Origin: Sporomusa sp.
Lineage (GTDB): Bacteria > Bacillota_C > Negativicutes > Sporomusales > Sporomusaceae
Direction of reading: 5' to 3'
Assembly: GCA_029256645.1 (NCBI GenBank)
Contig: JAQSXM010000291.1
Span: 1-5,000 of the forward strand
DNA length: 5,000 nt
In this document: positions 1-4,790 of the stretch, piece by piece
How positions within the stretch are numbered: position 1 is the first letter of the stretch
Layout: each line of letters opens with the position of its first letter
The notes under the pieces: generated by a model
The model's database searches: none
Told to the model about the DNA's origin: nothing
What the model saw: the letters and a program-made list of their open reading frames with translations, nothing else
Translations under genes and position numbers: made by a program

Positions 1-467
1 TCATGGCCCAGCCCGAAGCTCACCGCTACCGGCATGCCGTGAATATTACCTGTGGGTGATGTCTCAGCAGTATTAATGTCGCCATGAGCATCAAACCAGA
101 GAACGCCTAGCTTCTTTTTATGCTGCAGCACGCCGGACATTGTCCCGATCGCAATACTGTGATCGCCTCCCAGCACTAACGGAAAACGGCCTTTTCTCAT
201 TTCCTCAGCAACTCGCTGGCACAACTCAGTATTAACCCTTTCAATCTCATCCAGGTACTTTAGTTTGCTTCCGTCCACATAGCAGGAATCTGGCCTGTTA
301 GGCAAAATATCGCCCCGGTCGTCAATGTCATAACCGAGTTCCTGGAGTTTTTCCCGTACCTTGGCATAACGGATAGCACTAGGCCCCATATCGACGCCGC
401 GGCGGTCAGCCCCAAGATCCAGTGGTACACCGATAATCGAAATAAGGTTATTAATTGTCGGATTCAT
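1..467 (-). CDS. rocF: Arginase, N-terminal 155 residues (runs off the window)
   Basis: Arginase hydrolyses L-arginine to L-ornithine and urea in the cytoplasm, using a two-manganese centre. The visible part contains the ureohydrolase signatures in order: an N-terminal segment with RRGVDMGPSAIRYA (residues about 22-35), GGDHS (100-104, with metal ligand H103), WFDAHGDINT (124-133, metal ligands D126, H128, D130) and GNIHGMP (140-146, with the active-site His). The close likeness to Bacillus RocF in the N-terminal third favours arginase over agmatinase. The C-terminal half, with the last metal-binding Asp pair, lies outside the window. I chose the ATG at 467: an AAAGGGG ribosome binding site (479-485) precedes it, whereas the in-frame ATG at 488 (adding MKGDTPH) has none. 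It follows the chromate transporter pair by 39 bases with no terminator seen between, so it is probably the third gene of that operon. Confidence 0.93.
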   Translation of the reverse strand, partial: MNPTINNLISIIGVPLDLGADRRGVDMGPSAIRYAKVREKLQELGYDIDDRGDILPNRPDSCYVDGSKLKYLDEIERVNTELCQRVAEEMRKGRFPLVLGGDHSIAIGTMSGVLQHKKKLGVLWFDAHGDINTAETSPTGNIHGMPVAVSFGLGH

Positions 468-469
468 GT

Positions 470-485
470 GGGGGGTGTCCCCTTT
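470..485 (-). promoter_or_regulatory. Arginase ribosome binding site inside a small hairpin
   Basis: On the minus strand AAAGGGG is followed by ACA and a run of C, so the four G of the ribosome binding site can pair with four C just before the start codon (GGGG, loop ACA, CCCC). The site supports the ATG at 467 with a rather long spacing of about 11 bases. Whether the hairpin really lowers translation is inference. Confidence 0.45.
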
Positions 486-506
486 CATTACTAGTTTATT
501 ATTTGC

Positions 507-1079
507 TTAGAATAGTGCCAAACCACATAATCCAGAGGCAATGATAAGAAAAATCGGCGGTATATTCGTCTTAATCAGCAATACTACTGACAAACCCATA
601 ATCATTATGCTCTTTATCTCAAAATTCCATGACGAAATTGCAATATTTACTCCATTTACAATTCCATGTGCCGAGAAGATTATACCATTCTCGCTGGCCA
701 TCTTCAAGGCTGCAACAACGATAATACCCGGAATAACGGCCTTAAGCCCATACAAAATGCCTTGAGCAGCAGGATGTGAATTGCATTTGAAAAAATAGGC
801 TGCTGCAAGAACTACCAGCAATACACAGGGTATCAAAATACCCAAGAAGGCTGCCGCCGCCCCTGCAAAACCATGTATCTGATAACCAAGGCCAAGTGCG
901 GCATTGACTGCTACAGGCCCGGGGGACATTGCGGCTATTGCTATCGTATCTGTCATATCCTGAGTCGCCAGCCAGCGGTGGCGCTCAATCGCTTCCAGCA
1001 TAATCGGGATCATAACATACCCGCCGCCAAAGCATAGTAATGAGATTTTAAAGAAAATAAGAAATAATTGATAGGACAT
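507..1079 (-). CDS. Chromate transporter half-protein, second of the pair (CHR family)
   Basis: This is a 190-residue integral membrane protein with one CHR domain, half the length of fused ChrA proteins (about 400 residues). The family exports chromate or related oxyanions, and half-size members work as pairs from adjacent genes, as known for Bacillus subtilis YwrB/YwrA. Visible signatures are FFKISLLCFGGGYVMIP (residues about 9-25) and MSPGPVAVNA (51-60), followed by hydrophobic stretches near 71-96, 105-125, 157-171 and 174-190. The ATG at 1079 is preferred to the one at 1085. The AAGGAG site at 1090-1095 sits about 8 bases before 1079 but only about 2 before 1085. With this start both half-proteins are 190 residues. 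It begins 2 bases after the stop of its partner, so the two are probably translationally coupled. The real substrate is not shown by sequence; chromate is the family name. Confidence 0.9.
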   Translation of the reverse strand: MSYQLFLIFFKISLLCFGGGYVMIPIMLEAIERHRWLATQDMTDTIAIAAMSPGPVAVNAALGLGYQIHGFAGAAAAFLGILIPCVLLVVLAAAYFFKCNSHPAAQGILYGLKAVIPGIIVVAALKMASENGIIFSAHGIVNGVNIAISSWNFEIKSIMIMGLSVVLLIKTNIPPIFLIIASGLCGLALF

Positions 1080-1081
1080 GA

Positions 1082-1654
1082 TCATTTCTCCTTGCGCAAG
1101 GCAAACTCACACTTTAGAACTACCTGCAGCACATAACCAACGATTCCACCGGCCAGGATGACCGGTATTGTTGCTTCAGCCACCATAATACAAGCAAGTG
1201 CCGCCACTAGACACAAAACTTTCGCACACCCGTTCTGAAGTGAGGTTTTACCGGTCTTATAAGCCGCCCACAGAATGAACCCTACCACGGTTGGCCGTAT
1301 ACCGGAAAAAGCTGCTGCAAACAGCGGGTTACTTTTATCCTTCAATAGCAGCATAGACAAAACTAATACGATAATGCCCGGGGGCAGCAGATTGCCACAT
1401 ACCGCTATAATGGCCCCTGGAATTCCTCTTAGTTTGTACCCAATGAAAGCGGCGGCATTAATCCCGACGGCACCGGGGAGACAACCGGTTACAGCAAATA
1501 TATCAGTGATCTGCTCTGAAGCAATCCACTGCTTGTGGTCTACAACCTCACGTTCGATAACAGGCATCATTGCATAGCCTCCCCCAAACGAAAAAGCACC
1601 AATTTTAAAAAACACCAAAAACAAGTCAGTGAGCCGGCACTTGTGCTCCATCAT
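1082..1654 (-). CDS. Chromate transporter half-protein, first of the pair (CHR family)
   Basis: This is a 190-residue membrane protein with a single CHR domain, the partner of the downstream half-protein. Signatures are FFKIGAFSFGGGYAMMP (residues about 15-31), CLPGAVGINAAAF (58-70), GIPG (77-80) and GIRPTVVG (118-125). Hydrophobic segments lie near 80-104, 118-132, 145-160 and 162-181. The matching placement of FGGGY and PG motifs in both proteins shows they are two copies of one domain, and they are thought to insert with opposite topology (family knowledge). The start is either 1654 or the adjacent ATG at 1651; a G-rich GGGGGGCGG run just upstream serves as the binding site for either. It is the first gene of the likely operon, downstream of the promoter candidates at 1725-1792. 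Confidence 0.9.
   Translation of the reverse strand: MMEHKCRLTDLFLVFFKIGAFSFGGGYAMMPVIEREVVDHKQWIASEQITDIFAVTGCLPGAVGINAAAFIGYKLRGIPGAIIAVCGNLLPPGIIVLVLSMLLLKDKSNPLFAAAFSGIRPTVVGFILWAAYKTGKTSLQNGCAKVLCLVAALACIMVAEATIPVILAGGIVGYVLQVVLKCEFALRKEK
1090..1095 (-). promoter_or_regulatory. Ribosome binding site deciding the start of the second CHR gene
   Basis: AAGGAG on the minus strand lies within the last codons of the upstream CHR gene. Its spacing fits the ATG at 1079 (about 8 bases) and is too short for the ATG at 1085, so the product should begin MSYQLF rather than MIMSYQ. Confidence 0.7.
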
Positions 1655-1677
1655 CCGCCCCCCAATACAGAAACGAC

Positions 1678-1715
1678 CTTACTTGTGTGCTTACTTTATA
1701 GGCTAACGCTTACTT
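1678..1715. repeat. Three CTTACTT heptamers in the CHR operon leader
   Basis: CTTACTT occurs at 1678-1684, 1690-1696 and 1709-1715 (AAGTAAG on the minus strand). The last is preceded by GCTAACG. They lie between the -10 element at 1725-1730 and the first CHR gene, where an operator or RNA-binding site could sit. Steps between copies are 12 and 19 bases, not regular helical turns. The repeat is seen directly; a regulatory role is inference. Confidence 0.4.
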
Positions 1716-1724
1716 CTTTACCTA

Positions 1725-1733
1725 ATTATACCA
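1725..1733 (-). promoter_or_regulatory. Extended -10 promoter for the CHR/arginase operon
   Basis: The minus strand reads TGGTATAAT, a perfect TATAAT with the TG extension that allows SigA-type polymerase to start without a good -35; no good -35 is visible at 17 bases. The predicted start near 1718 gives a leader of about 64 bases before the first CHR gene. It lies directly after the T-run of the hairpin at 1736-1782. Confidence 0.55.
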
Positions 1734-1735
1734 GA

Positions 1736-1782
1736 AAAAGCCTGACCCGCCCTATGTTTAGACAGGGGGACCAGGCTTTTTT
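1736..1782. terminator. Two-way terminator-type hairpin upstream of the CHR operon
   Basis: AAAAAGCCTG at 1736-1745 is complementary to CAGGCTTTTT at 1772-1781, and further GC-rich pairing inside (CCCGCCCT against AGGGGG) extends the stem. T-runs follow the stem on both strands, so it could end transcription either way. No plus-strand gene lies to its left, so its most useful role is to stop minus-strand read-through from the dcuC/epimerase unit before the CHR promoter at 1725-1733. Confidence 0.6.
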
Positions 1783-1783
1783 A

Positions 1784-1792
1784 ATTATATCA
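1784..1792 (-). promoter_or_regulatory. Second extended -10 promoter candidate
   Basis: The minus strand reads TGATATAAT, again TATAAT with a TG extension and no clear -35. Its predicted start near 1777 falls inside one arm of the hairpin at 1736-1782. A transcript made here would lack part of the 5' arm of that stem and might escape termination, whereas read-through from further upstream would keep the full stem. Confidence 0.4.
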
Positions 1793-1802
1793 GAATTTAT
1801 AA

Positions 1803-2075
1803 GTTTGAGAGGCTGAAAGGCCATATAAAACAAGGGGAGCCAAGGCCAATGCCGGCTTGAGCAAAGAGACGGGCCCGCAACCCCGGTAACCCCCCGGCCT
1901 TTGCCGTAAAAAGCGTTCCGCAGGAGAAAAGCCGGGCGGGAATCCGTTAAGAAATCCGTACTGTTTGAGCGTAGCGAGTTTCGGATTTTAGGAATACTGT
2001 CCGGCTTTTCAGCTTTTGGAGGCTTCGGGCCTAGACTTTTTGTTACTTTTGGGGCAATGCCAAAAGTAAAACCAT
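1803..2075. other. Gene-free, strongly self-complementary segment of unknown nature
   Basis: No credible gene lies here: every frame is broken by stops and none resembles a known protein. The sequence instead carries three blocks of pairing. The left block is GC-rich, with AGCC/GGCT and GGC/GCC pairing at about 1838-1857 and AAGGCC at 1842-1847 complementary to GGCCTT at 1896-1901. The middle block has GAAAAGCCGG (1926-1935) perfectly matched by CCGGCTTTTC (2001-2010), enclosing AAATCCG (1952-1958) matched by CGGATTT (1982-1988). The right block has TTACTTTTGG (2043-2052) perfectly matched by CCAAAAGTAA (2060-2069) around a 7-base loop. None is followed by a T-run, so these are not simple terminators. 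It could be an interspersed repeat, the remnant of a small mobile element, or a non-coding RNA. I do not recognise the family. Confidence 0.4.
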
Positions 2076-2101
2076 TCTTATCTACAAAGTATTAAAATAT
2101 T

Positions 2102-2140
2102 GCAGGCGGGTGGTGTGTTGATAACACGCCACCCGCCTGC
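2102..2140 (-). terminator. Long hairpin terminator after the dcuC remnant
   Basis: GC-rich arms at 2102-2119 and 2123-2140 form an 18-bp stem with a 3-base loop and one imperfect pair (2114 with 2128). It starts 34 bases past the stop at 2174. On the minus strand it is followed by a U-rich stretch (AATATTTTAATA), as in an intrinsic terminator; on the plus strand no T-run follows. The imperfect pair is G-U in plus-strand RNA but A-C in minus-strand RNA. Confidence 0.65.
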
Positions 2141-2173
2141 GTCAGCCAAAATCTTTACTATGGGATATATAGA

Positions 2174-2713
2174 CTAGTAGAATAAAAAGAAATTTGCGGC
2201 GATGATTACAATCAAAGCCCCGGCCATTGGAATTGCGGTCCGTTTAACAACATCAAACGGCGATACACCACCCATGCTTGACGAAACCACAATAACGGCA
2301 GTAATGGGAGAGATTGCCCGGGCAGCACTTGCCGCAAAATGCATCGGCAGCAGCATCACCACCGGTGCCACCGACATTTTGGCCGCAACAGTGGGGGTTA
2401 ATGCGGCAAAGGCAAAAAACGGCGCATTGCCTGAACCCATAACAACTGATGCCACTGCGATGATACCTACCATAACCAGAATCATGCCGGCTGCACCAAA
2501 TCCTGAAGACTGGGCGGAGGCAATGATAGCGTCAATCGTGCCAATCGTCATGAGTCCTTTGGCAAAGGTTTCACCGGCGACAATCAGCGTAATAACATTG
2601 GCCATCTGCAGCCCCAGGCCGTCAAAGAACGATTGTATGTCGGCAAAAACTTTTTTTCCATCCCGAAAACGGACATACTCAAAGATCATACCAATCGCCA
2701 CACCAATAAACAT
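2174..2713 (-). pseudogene. dcuC: DcuC-type C4-dicarboxylate transporter, C-terminal remnant
   Basis: The 179 residues match the last ~40% of DcuC-family carriers (E. coli DcuC is about 461 residues), which move C4-dicarboxylates such as fumarate, succinate or malate across the inner membrane. Recognisable parts are KVFADIQSFFDGLGLQMANV (21-40), VAGETFAKGL (45-54), GSGNAPFFAF (93-102), ARAISPI (131-137) and SPFDVVKRT (151-159), with hydrophobic helices between. About 280 N-terminal residues are absent, and they are not elsewhere upstream because the epimerase ends at 2816. Homologous reading seems to continue past the ATG to about 2737 (codons for KKWVFIKA) and then meets TAG at 2738-2740. 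No ribosome binding site is placed for the ATG at 2713. The C-terminal end is intact and closed by a terminator. A full-length transporter is excluded; a stable membrane fragment is possible but unlikely to transport. Confidence 0.8.
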
Positions 2714-2729
2714 CGCTTTAATAAATACC

Positions 2730-2745
2730 CACTTTTTCTACCTCC
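2730..2745 (-). promoter_or_regulatory. Orphan ribosome binding site with an out-of-frame GTG
   Basis: GGAGG at 2741-2745 stands 8 bases before a GTG at 2730-2732, ideal spacing for translation. That frame reads only four codons before TAA at 2718-2720, and it is one base out of step with the dcuC remnant. The site therefore looks like the surviving initiation region of a gene whose body was lost or shifted. Confidence 0.45.
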
Positions 2746-2815
2746 ATTTTTTTGCATTACATCAGCTTTACCTGTACATATATATCTTTTACCAGCACCC
2801 CCTTATGCCTGCTCC

Positions 2816-3907
2816 TTACTTAATTTCTTGCCAGCCTTGTATGTCGGTAATGCCCAAACCCGGCGCATCAGGGATAATCAGCTGGTTTTTAGAGAAGCTT
2901 ACGCCGCCGATGACCGGGTCCTGGGCCAACAGCACAGCCGCATCCAGATCTGATTTATCAACAATCATCTTGCCGCCGGCAAGACTTGCCGCCGCTGTAA
3001 TTCCCACCTTGCTCTCCAGCATGCAGCCCATCATACACTTAATACCCATGGTCTCGGCAAAATGGGCAATTTTGATCGCATTATGCAGGCCGCCTGCTTT
3101 CATCAATTTGATATTAATCAAATCACAGGCTTGCATGGCGAGTAACTGAAACACTTCATAAACACCAAAAGCCGCCTCATCTGCCATAATATCAGTTTCA
3201 ACATGTTCTGTGACATATTTGAGCCCACTGAAATCATGGGCCTTTACCGGCTGTTCAATCAATTCAATATCCAGTCCCATATCCTCAAATTTGCGGATAG
3301 TCCGGACAGCTTCCTTGGGACTCCAGCCCTGATTGGCATCAAGCCGGATCTTTACATCATAACCGACAGCAGCGCGGATGGCTTGCACCCTTTTAATATC
3401 AAGAGCCGCATCTGTGCCTACTTTAAGCTTCAGTTCTGTATAACCTGCCGCCACTGCCTCCAGCGAGTCCTGTACCATCTCTTCCGGGGCATTGACACTA
3501 ATCGTTAAATCGGTTGTAATCACATTACGGTAACCACCTAACAATTTATATAGCGGGATACCGTGCCGTTTGCCAAACAGGTCATACACAGCAATGTCCA
3601 GTGCCGCTTTTGCCGAGCTGTTGTGCAGCATTGCACCATCAATTGTTGTCATGATTCCTTCCAGGTTGTCAACATCCATGCCGATTAACCGGGGGCCAAT
3701 TGTATCGCGAATGGCGGCAATGACCGAATCCTGACTGTCCCCGGTAATCACGGCAGTTGGCGGCGCATTCCCAAAGCCGGTTTCCCCGGTATCAGCAATC
3801 ATCTTAATGATAATATCCTCAGCTGAATTAACCTGCCGCAAGGCTGTCTTAAAGGGTTTCTTTAGTGGAATGCTCACCTTGCCAATTCTAATCGCTGTAA
3901 TCTTCAT
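2816..3907 (-). CDS. Dipeptide epimerase, L-Ala-D/L-Glu epimerase type (enolase superfamily)
   Basis: This is a complete 363-residue member of the mandelate racemase/muconate lactonizing enzyme group, with an N-terminal capping domain (about 1-125) and a barrel (about 130-350). Catalytic features are all present: KLK with the two lysines K160 and K162, metal ligands D190 (in RLDANQGW), E218 (in IELIEQPV) and D243 (in MADEA), and the opposite-face lysine K267 (in INIKLMKAGG). The DLD motif at 320-322 is the mark of Ala-Glu-type dipeptide epimerases, where it holds the dipeptide amino group. These positions lie one residue before those I recall for Bacillus subtilis YkfB. The likely reaction is epimerisation of L-Ala-D-Glu to L-Ala-L-Glu in cytoplasmic murein peptide recycling, although related enzymes prefer other dipeptides. 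AAAGGAG lies about 10 bases before the ATG at 3907. The dcuC remnant follows 76 bases after the C-terminal stop codon. Confidence 0.87.
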   Translation of the reverse strand: MKITAIRIGKVSIPLKKPFKTALRQVNSAEDIIIKMIADTGETGFGNAPPTAVITGDSQDSVIAAIRDTIGPRLIGMDVDNLEGIMTTIDGAMLHNSSAKAALDIAVYDLFGKRHGIPLYKLLGGYRNVITTDLTISVNAPEEMVQDSLEAVAAGYTELKLKVGTDAALDIKRVQAIRAAVGYDVKIRLDANQGWSPKEAVRTIRKFEDMGLDIELIEQPVKAHDFSGLKYVTEHVETDIMADEAAFGVYEVFQLLAMQACDLINIKLMKAGGLHNAIKIAHFAETMGIKCMMGCMLESKVGITAAASLAGGKMIVDKSDLDAAVLLAQDPVIGGVSFSKNQLIIPDAPGLGITDIQGWQEIK

Positions 3908-4127
3908 ATGTAGCCATCTCCTTTATCCTCTATTTTATAATCAATCCGGCATAAACAAGCCCACATAATTTAAAGAAAATATGGCTTGCGCCGAGCCTCT
4001 GCGCCAGAGGAAACCGGCGTTGCTATATATTCCGCATTAAAGAAGTTTGCAGGCGCAGGCGGGTGGTGTAAGACTTTAACGCGTTGTATATATATATCTG
4101 GAAGAAAGTTATACATTCTAACAGAAC
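3908..4127. other. Gene-free leader region of the epimerase
   Basis: No gene is supported in this stretch. On the minus strand it contains an AT-rich zone (TATAAAAT near 3934-3943) that could hold a -10 element, but no convincing -35 at the right distance. It also contains a hairpin at 3984-4023, a second copy of GCAGGCGGGTGGTGT at 4055-4069 and an alternating TA run near 4087-4097. Confidence 0.4.
3984..4023 (-). promoter_or_regulatory. Hairpin in the epimerase leader, attenuator or terminator candidate
   Basis: CCTCTG (3996-4001) and CAGAGG (4005-4010) form a perfect 6-bp stem with a 3-base loop, extended outward by CGCCG (3989-3993) with CGGCG (4015-4019) and by GC with GC at the ends. 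On the minus strand it is followed by CATATTTTCTTT, a broken U-rich run. It ends about 77 bases before the epimerase start codon, where a regulated terminator could act, but no competing fold is obvious. Confidence 0.35.
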
Positions 4128-4181
4128 AAAAAATCCAGCATAATAAACCCTCTATGCAGAAGGTGTATCATGCTGGATTTT
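4128..4181 (-). terminator. Intrinsic terminator of the DUF3870 gene
   Basis: AAAATCCAGCATAATA (4130-4145) pairs with TATCATGCTGGATTTT (4166-4181), a 16-bp stem in which the one non-standard pair is G-U in minus-strand RNA but A-C in plus-strand RNA. On the minus strand the stem runs directly into six U (A-run 4128-4133). It lies about 67 bases past the stop of the gene ending at 4248. Confidence 0.75.
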
Positions 4182-4247
4182 ATCTACGTCTACGCGAGCG
4201 TGTTTTTAACTAGCGTACGGTAAACAAAGCAGCCTTTATAGGTGTTT

Positions 4248-4589
4248 TTAGTCATTCAAATCAAGAGGCATACCATTCATTATGCGAAAGAACTTCTTTT
4301 GAGCATCTTTATAAGCAACCAAAATAGCTTTTTGAGATGAACCGAAATAACGGGACTCAACCTGCTGCTTAACAGTTTCAAACTCTTCCTGCAAACTTCT
4401 CCCGGCAAACAAACTACAGATAAATTCAGCGGTGGTTGAAACCATCGCCGAGCTGCCACAAGCTACAATCTTACCGGTTTCCCGCTCCACCACAAAACCA
4501 ATAAAAAACTGTCCATAATGGTGAGTAATCGGATTATTCTGCTGGGACTTGGCATTACCGACTATATAGATGGTATTCTCTGCAAACAT
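4248..4589 (-). CDS. DUF3870-type small protein, function unknown
   Basis: This is a complete 113-residue soluble protein with no signal peptide or membrane helix. I recognise the pattern of the DUF3870 family (about 95-110 residues in Clostridia and relatives): IYIVGNAKSQQNNPIT near the start (7-22), FFIGFVVERETGKIV (28-42), CGSSAMVSTTAEFI (44-57) and RYFGSSQKAILVAYKDAQKK (80-99). No function is established for the family as far as I know. The conserved Cys44 beside two serines and the invariant-looking YFGSSQKA stretch suggest a binding or catalytic site, which is inference. GGAG at about 4597-4600 lies 7 bases before the ATG at 4589; the other upstream ATG is out of frame. It stands alone, with a -10 candidate at 4639-4644 and its own terminator at 4128-4181. 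Confidence 0.8.
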   Translation of the reverse strand: MFAENTIYIVGNAKSQQNNPITHHYGQFFIGFVVERETGKIVACGSSAMVSTTAEFICSLFAGRSLQEEFETVKQQVESRYFGSSQKAILVAYKDAQKKFFRIMNGMPLDLND

Positions 4590-4638
4590 CTCGATTCTCC
4601 ATCTAGGTTCTTAATAAATGTAATATTCGAGAAAAATG

Positions 4639-4644
4639 ATTATA
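4639..4644 (-). promoter_or_regulatory. -10 candidate for the DUF3870 gene
   Basis: The minus strand reads a perfect TATAAT about 50 bases before the start codon. No good -35 stands 17 bases upstream (AATAAG); a TTGAAA is present but about 22 bases away. The position is suitable and the element plausible. Confidence 0.35.
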
Positions 4645-4790
4645 TTCCTTTCGCCATTTTTCTTATTTTCAACATTTCCATACGGTTGTCTCTTTTGACT
4701 GAATGTGGCCGGGTTATCTACAAGGCAGGAAAATAGGCAGCCTGCAGGGAATAACTTCACGAGCATTATCTGTAAGAAAGAGGGGTACCT

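Noticed and set aside
1535..1816. A 93-codon plus-strand frame across the CHR leader.
   Set aside because: It overlaps the CHR gene start, its promoters and a terminator hairpin, and has no protein likeness.
1803..1945. Cobalamin or SAM riboswitch on the plus strand.
   Set aside because: There is partial likeness (GGGGAGCC...GGCT then CCCGCAACC), but the cobalamin box AGCCAGGAGACC is absent, the SAM core does not fit, and no plus-strand gene follows.
2037..2072. Reading LFVTFGAMPKVK as a short gene fragment on the plus strand.
   Set aside because: The codons come from a perfect 10-bp hairpin (2043-2052 with 2060-2069) and there is no start codon with a binding site; structure explains it better than coding.
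2202..3149. A 315-codon open frame on the plus strand.
   Set aside because: It is antisense to the dcuC remnant and epimerase, both of which match known families; its protein is low-complexity (Ala/Ile/Thr/Pro-rich) and matches nothing recognisable.
4087..4097. Alternating TA run as a microsatellite or origin element.
   Set aside because: Only about five TA steps, with no DnaA boxes or repeats nearby.
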